Shown: positions 25,940-36,498 of the stretch, piece after piece | Numbering within the stretch: position 1 is the stretch's first letter | Layout: every line of letters begins with the position of its first letter | From: Pseudomonas extremorientalis | GTDB lineage: Bacteria > Pseudomonadota > Gammaproteobacteria > Pseudomonadales > Pseudomonadaceae | Assembly (NCBI RefSeq): GCF_001870465.1 | Contig: NZ_MDGK01000027.1 | Span: 1 to 47,513, forward strand | DNA length: 47,513 nucleotides | Reading direction: 5' to 3' | Position numbers and translations under genes: made by a program | The notes under the pieces: model-generated | The model's input: only the letters and a program-made list of their open reading frames with translations | Databases searched by the model: none | What the model was told of the DNA's origin: nothing

Positions 25940-26413
25940 TCAAGGGGTGATTGTCAGGCCAAGTTGATTGGCCGCCTCTACCGCGCACGCGTCGTCCTGC
26001 TCGGCACCGCCGGCACCGGCAATGCCAAGCGCGCCTACCAGTTCAGTGTCGGCGAACAGCGGCACGCCGCCCCCGAGCAACAGCAATTCGGACAAGCTGT
26101 TAAGGTTGGCGGCCTCTGGGTTGTTGCGCGCACGCTCGGCAAACAACCGAGTGGGGGTTTTAGTCGACAACGCCGTGTACGCTTTGCGTTGGCTGGCGAT
26201 GCTGTTGTGTGGACCTACGCCATCGGCCCGCAGGCTCAGCAATGGATTACCGCCCCGGTCGAGTACGGTAAGTGCCGCCGTGCACTGCGCCAGGCTGGCG
26301 TCTGCCAGTTGGCGTGCGGTGTGCAAATCCAGGTCGGCGTGGCGCGGCAGCGGTGGTGCTGCCAGGACGCTGGCGCTGATGGCGAAGCTCAAGAACAAGG
26401 TATTGCGGTACAT
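25940..26413 (-). CDS. GlcG/HbpS-family periplasmic protein
   Basis: 157 residues with a signal peptide cut near VLA-APP (about residue 18). The core resembles the GlcG/HbpS (heme-degrading domain) family: CTAALTVLDRGGNPLLSLRADGV, SIASQRKAYTALS and the C-terminal GGVPLFADTELVGALGIAGAGG. Some members bind heme, others have no known ligand. TGGAG precedes the ATG. First gene of a two-gene unit with the hydroxyisourate hydrolase. Confidence 0.83.
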   Translation of the reverse strand: MYRNTLFLSFAISASVLAAPPLPRHADLDLHTARQLADASLAQCTAALTVLDRGGNPLLSLRADGVGPHNSIASQRKAYTALSTKTPTRLFAERARNNPEAANLNSLSELLLLGGGVPLFADTELVGALGIAGAGGAEQDDACAVEAANQLGLTITP

Positions 26414-26511
26414 GGGAACGGCTCCAGAAAGCAGGCCGTTACCTTAGCCAGCGGTCTCGCTCAAAAGCCGAACAATTCGATTACAGGTTTGTAATGAACC
26501 AAGAGGTAGGC

Positions 26512-26877
26512 ATGCAGGTGTTGTTAGTGGAAGACCAGCCGAAATTGGCGCAACTTATGGCCCAGGGCTTGAGTGAGGCCGGCTTCGCAGTAGAAGTCGC
26601 AGCCAATGGCATGGCAGCTCAGCGGTTTGTGGAAAGCACTGACTATGACTTGGTGATCCTGGATGTAATGTTGCCGGGTTTGAATGCCTGGAGGTTGCAG
26701 CAGTCGATTCGCAAGAAGGGCGAGACGCCGGTGTTGTTCTTGACGACCCCGGAAGGAATCGAGGACCGTCTGCGCGAGTTGGAACTGCATGAGGATGATT
26801 ACTTGCTCAAGCCGTTTGAAGCCAAGGCCTTGGTGGCGCGGGTGAAGAAGTTGTTGCGGCGTGACCGTGGGCGCTGA
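26512..26877 (+). CDS. Receiver-only response regulator (OmpR-type, no DNA-binding domain)
   Basis: 121 residues from ATG 26512 (AGAGG six bases upstream; ATG 26494 is an alternative). The receiver is complete: acidic pair Glu7-Asp8, phosphoacceptor Asp51 in LVILDVMLPG, Thr78 and Lys100 in LLKPF. It then stops at KKLLRRDRGR, exactly where an OmpR-type linker to the winged helix normally begins. Sequence style is that of CopR/IrlR-like regulators. REP sequences follow at once. Either a stand-alone receiver or a truncated regulator; no kinase is adjacent. Confidence 0.8.
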   Translation: MQVLLVEDQPKLAQLMAQGLSEAGFAVEVAANGMAAQRFVESTDYDLVILDVMLPGLNAWRLQQSIRKKGETPVLFLTTPEGIEDRLRELELHEDDYLLKPFEAKALVARVKKLLRRDRGR

Positions 26878-26910
26878 TTGATCCGGCATCTTCAATACCT
26901 GGACCACCGC

Positions 26911-26982
26911 CATCGCAGGCAAGCCAGCTCCCACATTTGGAATGCATTCCCTGTAGGAGCCGGGCTTGCCCGCGATGGGGCC
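26911..26982. repeat. REP doublet, outward-facing pair
   Basis: Here the inverted form comes first (CATCGCAGGCAAGCC...CTCCCAC) and the forward form second (GTAGGAGCCGGGCTTGCC). The short spacer between them contains GGAATGCATTCC, a palindrome. Geometry is opposite to that of most doublets in the window. Confidence 0.85.
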
Positions 26983-27004
26983 ATCACGAACACCGCAAAT
27001 CCAC

Positions 27005-28009
27005 CTACCGCAACCCATCCCTGAACTGCCCCGGCGTCATCCCCGTCCAGCGCTTGAACGCGCGGTTGAAACTGCTGGTATCAGCAAACCCCAGCAAATG
27101 ACTGATTTCCGCCAATGAGCATTGCGGATCCCGCAAATGCAGCAACGCCAAATTCTCCCGGCACTCATTGAGCAACGCATCAAACCGGCAGCCTTCATCC
27201 GCCAGGTGACGCTGCAAGCTGCGCAGGCTCAGGTGCAGCGCCTGGGCGACGCGCTCGGCACTTGGCTCGCCGTCCGGCAACTGCGCTTCGATCACCCGGC
27301 GAACCTTGCGCTCCCAGGTCAGCGGTTGCAGTTGAGCGAGGGTGCGCTTGAGCACAGTTTCGTTGTGCTCGGCCAACTCGGGGTTGGCGTCGTCCAGGTG
27401 GCTGTCGAAATCCTGGGCGGCGAACTCCAGGCGGTCTTCCTCAGCGCCGAAAAACACCGGCGCGCGAAATACTGTGTGCCATGGCTTGGGATCGGCCGGT
27501 TCCGGCCTTCGCAGGTACACCGCCAGCGGCGCGTATTCGCGCCCCAGGCGATTGCGACAGGTACGCACATAGATCGCCGCAAACGCATCGATGGCCTCGA
27601 ACGCTGGCGCCGGGTTGCCGGGCAATTGCAGCAGGCGAAACCGGTAGCGCTCGCCATCGCCGCTCAGCTCCAGGGCCAGTGCATCGCTGACCACCTGGTG
27701 ATACCGCACGATGCGCTCGAACACCTCGCGCAAGCTGCCACTGGCCACCAGCGCATACCCCAACGCATGAAACGTGGTGGGGCTGACGAACCGCGACACC
27801 CGCAGACCAATCGCCGGGTCGCCGCTGGCCTGCACCGCCAGCGCCCACAAACGCGTGGTCGCTGACAGCGGATAGCGCGCGTTGGGATCGTCCATCTGCT
27901 GCGGGTCGAGCCCGGCTTGCAGGCACAGCGCGGCGCTGTCGAGGCCCAGGGCGTCGAGTTGCTTGCGCAGGGCGCGGGTCCAGCTGGCGAGGGAGGTGGG
28001 TTCGGTCAT
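27005..28009 (-). CDS. AraC-family transcriptional regulator
   Basis: 334 residues. N-terminal domain (about 20-205) of the Arabinose_bd type seen in OruR/ArgR-like AraC regulators; C-terminal AraC HTH at about 235-332 (ERVAQALHLSLRSLQRHLADEG, then LAEISHLLGFADTSSFNRAFKRWTGMTPGQFR). Divergent from the desaturase gene at 28110 with a 100-bp shared region, so regulation of that gene by a lipid-like effector is likely but inferred. Confidence 0.9.
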   Translation of the reverse strand: MTEPTSLASWTRALRKQLDALGLDSAALCLQAGLDPQQMDDPNARYPLSATTRLWALAVQASGDPAIGLRVSRFVSPTTFHALGYALVASGSLREVFERIVRYHQVVSDALALELSGDGERYRFRLLQLPGNPAPAFEAIDAFAAIYVRTCRNRLGREYAPLAVYLRRPEPADPKPWHTVFRAPVFFGAEEDRLEFAAQDFDSHLDDANPELAEHNETVLKRTLAQLQPLTWERKVRRVIEAQLPDGEPSAERVAQALHLSLRSLQRHLADEGCRFDALLNECRENLALLHLRDPQCSLAEISHLLGFADTSSFNRAFKRWTGMTPGQFRDGLR

Positions 28010-28109
28010 GGCGATTGGCGCTTGCGGTCAACAGGTTGGCGTGCGTGGCTGATGCCCTGGCGGACCGCTTGGGCCAGGATGCATCCATCAATAACCAGAG
28101 GATGGAAGC

Positions 28110-30786
<2,677 letters not shown>

Positions 30787-31602
30787 TCAGCAGGCAATAA
30801 AGGCCAGGGGCAGGTTGCGGATCTGTTCGCGCACAGGGTGCTGGTAATGGTCATCGTTGGTCAGTTCGTGCAACAGCTCCTCACGTAATTGATGGAACTC
30901 GAAACTGCTGCGTTGGCGCGGATGGGGCAGGGTGACTTGCACCACTTGTTTGATCCGGCCTGGCCTTGGCTCCATCACCACGACGCGGTCGGCGAGGAAG
31001 ATCGCTTCTTCCACGTCGTGGGTCACCAGCACTGTCGTGATCCTGGCGCGGGCGCGAATCGCCAGTAGTTCATCCTGCATCTGCTGGCGTGTCAGCGCAT
31101 CGAGGGCGCCGAATGGCTCGTCCAGCAGCAGGATACGTGGGCTGGCCACCAGGCCGCGGGCAATTGCCACGCGTTGCGCCATGCCGCCGGAGAGCTGATG
31201 GGGGTAGGCACGCGTAAAGTCGGCCAGGCCGACCAGCTCGATAAAATCATGGACCCGTTGGCTGCGCTCGGCGTCGCCTGATGGTTCGTTGACCAGCCCC
31301 AGCCCAATGTTTTGCTCCACGGTCAGCCAGGGAAACAAGCGGTGTTCCTGGAACACAATGCCGCGCTCACGGCCGATGCCACTGACGGCTTTGCCGTCCA
31401 CCTCGATCTGGCCGCGGAACTGTGTGTCCAGGCCCACCAGCAGGCGCAACAGGGTGGATTTGCCGCACCCGCTGGAACCGACAATCGCGACGAATTCGCC
31501 TTCGGCAATCTCCAGGTTGAATTCACGGATGGCTTCCAGCTCGACACCGTCGACGTCAAAGCTCTTGCCCACATGGTTGAAGCGGACGATAGGTGCGTTC
31601 AT
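30787..31602 (-). CDS. atsC: Sulfate-ester ABC transporter ATPase AtsC
   Basis: 271 residues of the SsuB/TauB type. Walker A GSSGCGKST, Q-loop VFQEHRLFPWL, signature LSGGMAQR, Walker [13 protein letters not shown], switch His in LVTHDVEEA. The start overlaps the atsB stop (ATGA at 31599-31602), indicating translational coupling. Energises import of sulfate esters through AtsB with AtsR as binding protein. Confidence 0.95.
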   Translation of the reverse strand: MNAPIVRFNHVGKSFDVDGVELEAIREFNLEIAEGEFVAIVGSSGCGKSTLLRLLVGLDTQFRGQIEVDGKAVSGIGRERGIVFQEHRLFPWLTVEQNIGLGLVNEPSGDAERSQRVHDFIELVGLADFTRAYPHQLSGGMAQRVAIARGLVASPRILLLDEPFGALDALTRQQMQDELLAIRARARITTVLVTHDVEEAIFLADRVVVMEPRPGRIKQVVQVTLPHPRQRSSFEFHQLREELLHELTNDDHYQHPVREQIRNLPLAFIAC

Positions 31603-33197
31603 GCGTGTCTCCAGCGGGTAGCGCGGGTTTCGATGCGTTGGCCGATAAGGTTGAGGACGGCGCCAGTGAGGCCGACCAGGAGCATGCCGCTCATGATCAG
31701 GTCCATGCGCAGCAACTGTTGAGCGCCGATCATCAGGCTGCCGATGCCGCCGTTGGAGGGCATGAAATACTCAGCGCCGATGGTGCCCAGCCAGGCATAG
31801 ATCAGGCTCAGGCGCAGGCCGGCGAAAATCCCCGTCGCAGCGCCGGGCAACACCAGGCGGCGCAGGCGCTGGAACAGGTTCAGGCGCAGCACCTGCGCCG
31901 CCTCGCGCAGTTGGGGTGACAGGTTCAATACGCTGCGCTGGGTGGCGATAAATAACGGGAAGAACGCGGCGAGGGCGATAAACACCCCCTTGGCCAACTC
32001 GCCCAGTCCGAACCACGCGGTGAGCAACGGTACCCAGGCGAAGATCGCAATCTGGCGCAGCGCAGACAGCGTCGGCCCGAGTACGCGCTCGCTGCGCCGC
32101 GACAATCCCAGCCACAGGCCCATGGCAAACCCCAGGCTGGTGCCGAGGATCAAGCCGCCCAGCGTACGGCCCAGGCTTTTGCCCAGGGCACCGGACAGGC
32201 TGCCATCCAGCACGCCCGTCACGGTGGTGTGCAGGACTGTCCATGGGCTGACCAGAATGTTCGCATCCACCCAATCCTGCTGGGTTGCCAGTTGCCATAA
32301 CGCCAGCAACAGCAGCGGCAACAGCCAAGGCTGCAGGCGTTGCCAGCCTTGATAGCGGGGGCCCTGAGGAATCTGTGCCGTCGCCGGATGGGGCCAGTGC
32401 ACCCATTTGCGGTCCAGCCAGCCGATGCCGCGATCCATCACCACGCCCAACACGCCGATCACCACGATGCACACGAAAACGATATCGAGCATGAACAACT
32501 GGCGAGCCCATACCATCAAGTAACCAATGCCTTCGCTGGACGCCAACAACTCCACGGCCAGCAATGAGGTCCAGCCGGCGGCCAGCGCGAGGCGTACGCC
32601 GGCCATGAACGCGGGGAGCGCGGCCGGCAGGATCAGCCGACGAATCAGCAGGTGAGTGGGCAGGCGCAGCACGCGGGCGGCTTCACGCAGGTGGGGCTGG
32701 GCATCGCGCACGCCGACCAGTACATGCAGGGTGACGGGCACTACGATTGCCTTCACCAGCACCACCAGCTTCAAGGTTTCGCCGATGCCGAAAAACACCA
32801 TGAACAGGGGGATCCAGGCCAGTGTTGGCACTTGCGCCAAAGCGCTGAACGTGGGGAATACCACGCGCTCGACACGGGCGCTGAACCCCAGCAGGGCACC
32901 CAGCAACGCCCCGGCGCCGATGCCCGCCAGGAGTCCCCAGAACAAGCGCTGAACACTGATTGCCAGGTGAGTCCACAACTCGCCACCGGCCAATTCCACA
33001 GCGCTGCTCCACACCAGTGAGGGTGGTGGCAGAATCTGCTCGCTCATCCAGTGATTGTGGCTGGCCAGCCACCACAGCGCGAACAGCGCCAAGGGCAACA
33101 GCCAGGGCAATAACCGTTCTCCCAGTTTTGGCCAGCGGTGCGCCCGATCATGACGGGGAGCGGCCAGAGGCAGGCTCAACAGTGATATTCGGGCCAT
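31599..33197 (-). CDS. atsB: Sulfate-ester ABC transporter permease AtsB, tandem-domain
   Basis: 532 residues, twice the usual size for an SsuC-type permease, with two homologous halves (about 25-265 and 285-525). Each has about six hydrophobic helices and an EAA loop (LREAARVLRLPTHLLIRRLILP and LREAAQVLRLNLFQRLRRLVLP, split here). One chain may thus supply both halves of the channel. GGAGGTCATCC precedes ATG 33197. Divergent from atsR across a 287-bp AT-rich region with clustered palindromes. Confidence 0.92.
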   Translation of the reverse strand: MARISLLSLPLAAPRHDRAHRWPKLGERLLPWLLPLALFALWWLASHNHWMSEQILPPPSLVWSSAVELAGGELWTHLAISVQRLFWGLLAGIGAGALLGALLGFSARVERVVFPTFSALAQVPTLAWIPLFMVFFGIGETLKLVVLVKAIVVPVTLHVLVGVRDAQPHLREAARVLRLPTHLLIRRLILPAALPAFMAGVRLALAAGWTSLLAVELLASSEGIGYLMVWARQLFMLDIVFVCIVVIGVLGVVMDRGIGWLDRKWVHWPHPATAQIPQGPRYQGWQRLQPWLLPLLLLALWQLATQQDWVDANILVSPWTVLHTTVTGVLDGSLSGALGKSLGRTLGGLILGTSLGFAMGLWLGLSRRSERVLGPTLSALRQIAIFAWVPLLTAWFGLGELAKGVFIALAAFFPLFIATQRSVLNLSPQLREAAQVLRLNLFQRLRRLVLPGAATGIFAGLRLSLIYAWLGTIGAEYFMPSNGGIGSLMIGAQQLLRMDLIMSGMLLVGLTGAVLNLIGQRIETRATRWRHA

Positions 33198-33484
33198 GGA
33201 TGACCTCCGTTGTCGCCGATGGCGTTATGTGATTTTGATCTTACAAAAACGCAATCAAGATGATTGGGGGATAAGAAAATGCATTTAATGCCTCAGCCGA
33301 GCACGCATCCAATGCATTCGGAGAATATTTTCAATGCTGTTCATGCATAGGCCTCAAGGGTCGGCGTTTTAAGCCTTATAGTTCTAAAAGCTATTAAATT
33401 GTGAATTTATAGTATTTAAAGTTTTGTGTAGGTTGTGCCTACTTTCTGCTCCCCGGACGACCGTCGCCCACAGGAGCTGCGCTT
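33198..33484. promoter_or_regulatory. atsB/atsR divergent control region with three ATGCAT palindromes
   Basis: AT-rich compared with its flanks. AAATGCATTT (33277-33286), AATGCATT (33311-33318) and CATGCATA (33342-33349) have centres 33 and 31 bp apart, about three helical turns each, so they face the same side of DNA. The same core recurs between sftR and sftP. A LysR regulator, most likely SftR, is the expected ligand. CAGGAGC before 33485 is the atsR ribosome binding site. Confidence 0.65.
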
Positions 33485-34486
33485 ATGAAACTGCCCTTTA
33501 AACGCTTGATTGCATTGTTCGCGGGTACCGCCCTGGCCGGTTGGGTCCAGGCCGCCGAACTCAAGGAAATCCGCATTGCCGTACCCGACCTCAGCGCGGG
33601 GAGCCAGCACAGTGGTGGTGGTATCACGGATGTGTTGCGCGACCAGCAGATCTTCGAGAAAGCCTTTGCCGACCAAGGCATCAAGATCCAGTGGAATTAC
33701 TTCAAGGGCGCAGGACCGGTGATCAACGAGGCCTTCGCCAACGGTCAACTGGACCTGGCCTACCTGGGCGACCTGGCGGCGATCATCGGTCGCTCCAATG
33801 GCTTGGACACCCGCCTGCTCAGTGCTTCGGCACGCGGCGTCAAACAGTATCTGGGCGTGGTTCCCGGCTCTGGCATCAAGACCCTGCAGGACCTCAAGGG
33901 CAAGCGCGTTGCGGTGTTTCGCGGCACGGCCACTCAACTCTCGTTCGACAGCGCCCTGGCCAGCCAGGGCCTGAGTGAAAAAGACCTGAAAGTAATCAAT
34001 CTGGATTTCAGCGCCGCGAGCGCCGCCCTGGCTGCCAGGCAGATCGATGCCACTTGGGGCAGTTCTAGCCTCAGTGCGCTGCAGGCCAAGGGCTTGGCCG
34101 AATTGCCACTGACCACCAAGGACCTCGGCGGCGCTGGCAGCATCCAGGCTGTATTGGTGGGCAGTGGCAAGTTCGTCGATGAGCACCCCGATGTCGTGGC
34201 CAAGTTGCTCAAGGCCCAGCAGCAAGCAGTGCAGTGGTTGACCGATGACAACAACAAGCAAGCCTATATCGACCTGGTGTCGGGGCTGGCCAGTTACCCA
34301 CCGATCATCCTGAGCAATGACCTGAAAAACGAGAAGCTCAGCGAGCTGTTCCCCTCGACCCTCGACCCGGTGTTCCTCGGCAAATTGCAGGAGTCGGTAG
34401 ACCTGGCGACCAAGGAGCGGCTGATTCGCAAGTCCTTCCAGGTCAGTGACTGGGTGGCGCCGAATCTGCAGGCGGCGGGTCTCTAA
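33485..34486 (+). CDS. atsR: Periplasmic sulfate-ester-binding protein AtsR
   Basis: 333 residues with a signal peptide (cut after WVQA, about residue 23). SsuA/TauA-type solute-binding fold: IRIAVPDLSAGSQHSGGG, GQLDLAYLGDLAAIIGRSNG, LKGKRVAVFRGTATQLSFD. It hands sulfate esters to AtsB-AtsC. Position next to atsB, atsK and sftR/sftP fixes the name. Divergent from atsBCA and convergent with the LysR gene six bases away. Confidence 0.92.
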   Translation: MKLPFKRLIALFAGTALAGWVQAAELKEIRIAVPDLSAGSQHSGGGITDVLRDQQIFEKAFADQGIKIQWNYFKGAGPVINEAFANGQLDLAYLGDLAAIIGRSNGLDTRLLSASARGVKQYLGVVPGSGIKTLQDLKGKRVAVFRGTATQLSFDSALASQGLSEKDLKVINLDFSAASAALAARQIDATWGSSSLSALQAKGLAELPLTTKDLGGAGSIQAVLVGSGKFVDEHPDVVAKLLKAQQQAVQWLTDDNNKQAYIDLVSGLASYPPIILSNDLKNEKLSELFPSTLDPVFLGKLQESVDLATKERLIRKSFQVSDWVAPNLQAAGL

Positions 34487-34492
34487 GCGACG

Positions 34493-35413
34493 TCAGACCG
34501 CCACGCTCACGTCTTGGCGGTCGACTTGTACCAGCGTCTCGATCATTGCCTTCGCCGCCGGCGACAGGCGCGAGCCGGTGCGGCTGACCACCCCGCACCG
34601 CGCACTCATGGTGTCCATGTTCTGCGGCAGGTTGCGCCAGTGCAGCACCACCAGGGAGCCACGGGCGATGTCTTCGGCAAATGCTTCTTCGGTGCCCACG
34701 CCAATGGCATTGGACTGCAGCACGATCTTCACCAGCGCCGGGAAGTGCTCGGTCTGGATGCTGGGTGAAAAGTCCATGCGCCCGCTGAGGTTCGCCAGCA
34801 GTTTGCGAATGCCCTGGGAGATCAGCGGCGACGCCAGCGGATAGTCGAACATGTCGTTGGTCGACAGGCTGTCCTTGGCCAGCAGCGGGTGGCCCGGACG
34901 GCAAAAAAACACACCACGCTTGGGGCTCAGTGCGCGGGTCTGGAAGTTTGGATCGTTTTCGAACTGGCGGATGTCGGCAATGAAGAATTCGATTTCTTCG
35001 CGGCTCAGAGCGCGGCTGAGTTTTTCCCAGTTATCCACCTGGAAACTGGTCCGGATCTTCGGGTGTGCAGTGATAAAGCGCGCCACCGCATCGGGTACCA
35101 GTTTCACCGCGGGCGCCGGTCCGGTGCCGAAGCGCAGGTCGCCGGCATCGAGCTTGGTCATGCGGGTGACTTCACTGCTCAGCAAGGCGGCACCGTGCAC
35201 CAGGCTCAGCGCATGTTGCAGCACTACCTGGCCCTCGGGAGTGGGGCGCAAGTCCTTGTTGCCACGGTCCACCAATACGCAGCCGAACTCATGTTCCAGG
35301 CTTTGGATACTGCGGCTGAACGCGGGTTGGGTGATGCCCATGGCGTCCGCGGCACGCACAAAACTGCGGTGTTCGTTGAGGGCGATGAAATAGCGCAGTT
35401 GGCGAAGATCCAT
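34493..35413 (-). CDS. LysR-family regulator next to atsK
   Basis: 306 residues from ATG 35413 (MDLRQLRYFIALNEHRSF, the normal LysR start; ATG 35428 is possible). N-terminal winged HTH (VRAADAMGITQPAFSRSIQSLEHEFG) and a LysR substrate domain. It is similar along its length to the SftR-like protein at 38297 (both DLRQLR-FIAL, DRG-KDL-PT, GCGPAP/GTGPAP), so the two are probably paralogues. Divergent from atsK, its likely target. Confidence 0.88.
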   Translation of the reverse strand: MDLRQLRYFIALNEHRSFVRAADAMGITQPAFSRSIQSLEHEFGCVLVDRGNKDLRPTPEGQVVLQHALSLVHGAALLSSEVTRMTKLDAGDLRFGTGPAPAVKLVPDAVARFITAHPKIRTSFQVDNWEKLSRALSREEIEFFIADIRQFENDPNFQTRALSPKRGVFFCRPGHPLLAKDSLSTNDMFDYPLASPLISQGIRKLLANLSGRMDFSPSIQTEHFPALVKIVLQSNAIGVGTEEAFAEDIARGSLVVLHWRNLPQNMDTMSARCGVVSRTGSRLSPAAKAMIETLVQVDRQDVSVAV

Positions 35414-35592
35414 ATGCTTTCCCGGCATTTTAAAAATAGGTCGAAGGCATTTGCGACCGAGGGAGCTGAGGTTTTAAATGCAAGCTCTTATTCCGTCAAC
35501 GAAGCATTCATTCATCTGCTAGATCAAAATTGCATATGAATAGAGCGTTGTCGGAAAGCGTTCCCACCATCAGGCACATGAGGGTCACCACA
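35414..35592. promoter_or_regulatory. LysR/atsK divergent control region
   Basis: AT-rich intergenic region with partial ATGCA/TGCAT half-sites (AAATGCAA near 35476, TTGCATAT near 35530) but no full AATGCATT. GAGGGT lies eight bases before the atsK ATG at 35593. Confidence 0.45.
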
Positions 35593-36498
35593 ATGAGCAA
35601 TGTCGCATTCGCTGTTCAACCCATCGCCCAAGCGCTGGACATTCACCCCGTCGGCGGGCGCATTGGCGCCGAGATCCGTGGGGTCAGACTGTCCGGCGAC
35701 CTGGATGCCGCTACCGTCGAGGCCATCCAGCAGGCCCTGGTGCAGTACAAGGTGATCTTCTTCCGCGAGCAGACCCACCTTGATGACCAGAGCCAGGAAG
35801 CATTTGCGCACCTGCTGGGCGAACCGATTGCCCACCCGACCGTACCAGTGCGCGACGGCACCCGTTTCCTGATGGAGCTGGACGGCGGTCGTGGCCAGCG
35901 CGCCAACTCCTGGCACACCGACGTGACCTTTGTCGACGCCTACCCCAAGGCTTCGATCCTGCGTTCGGTGCTGGCACCCAGGTCCGGCGGCGACACGGTC
36001 TGGGCCAACACATCCAGCGCCTACAATGACCTCAGCGTCGAGCTGCGAGCCCTGGCGGACAACCTGTGGGCGGTGCACAGCAACGAATACGACTACGCCG
36101 CGCGCAAGCCGGATGTGTCGGTGGAGACGCTGGAGGAATACCGCAAAGTGTTCACCTCCACTGTCTACGAAACCGAACACCCGGTGGTGCGCGTACATCC
36201 GGTCAGCGGCGAGAAAACCTTGTTGCTGGGACACTTCGTCAAGCGCCTCAAAGGATACTCCCAGGCAGATTCGGCGCAGCTGTTCAACCTGTTGCAGAGC
36301 TACGTCACCCGCCTGGAAAACACCGTGCGCTGGCGTTGGAGCACCGGTGATGTAGCGATCTGGGACAACCGCGCCACCCAGCATTACGCAGTGGATGACT
36401 ATGGCACCCAGGAGCGTATTGTGCGCCGGGTCACGCTCAAGGGCGATGTGCCGGTGAGCGTGCACGGGCAGGCCAGCAAGACCACCAAGGGTGTGTGA
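35593..36498 (+). CDS. atsK: Alkylsulfatase AtsK (2-oxoglutarate/Fe(II) dioxygenase)
   Basis: 301 residues from ATG 35593 (MSNVAFAVQP), matching P. putida S-313 AtsK in length and residue numbering. The iron triad is His108, Asp110 (NSWHTDVTF) and His264 (RATQHYAVDDYG); Arg275 and Arg279 bind 2-oxoglutarate and the sulfate group. It oxidises alkyl sulfates next to the sulfate ester, giving aldehyde and sulfate. The open frame upstream to 35530 lacks homology. It ends with no base separating it from the stop of the convergent sulfatase gene. Confidence 0.96.
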   Translation: MSNVAFAVQPIAQALDIHPVGGRIGAEIRGVRLSGDLDAATVEAIQQALVQYKVIFFREQTHLDDQSQEAFAHLLGEPIAHPTVPVRDGTRFLMELDGGRGQRANSWHTDVTFVDAYPKASILRSVLAPRSGGDTVWANTSSAYNDLSVELRALADNLWAVHSNEYDYAARKPDVSVETLEEYRKVFTSTVYETEHPVVRVHPVSGEKTLLLGHFVKRLKGYSQADSAQLFNLLQSYVTRLENTVRWRWSTGDVAIWDNRATQHYAVDDYGTQERIVRRVTLKGDVPVSVHGQASKTTKGV

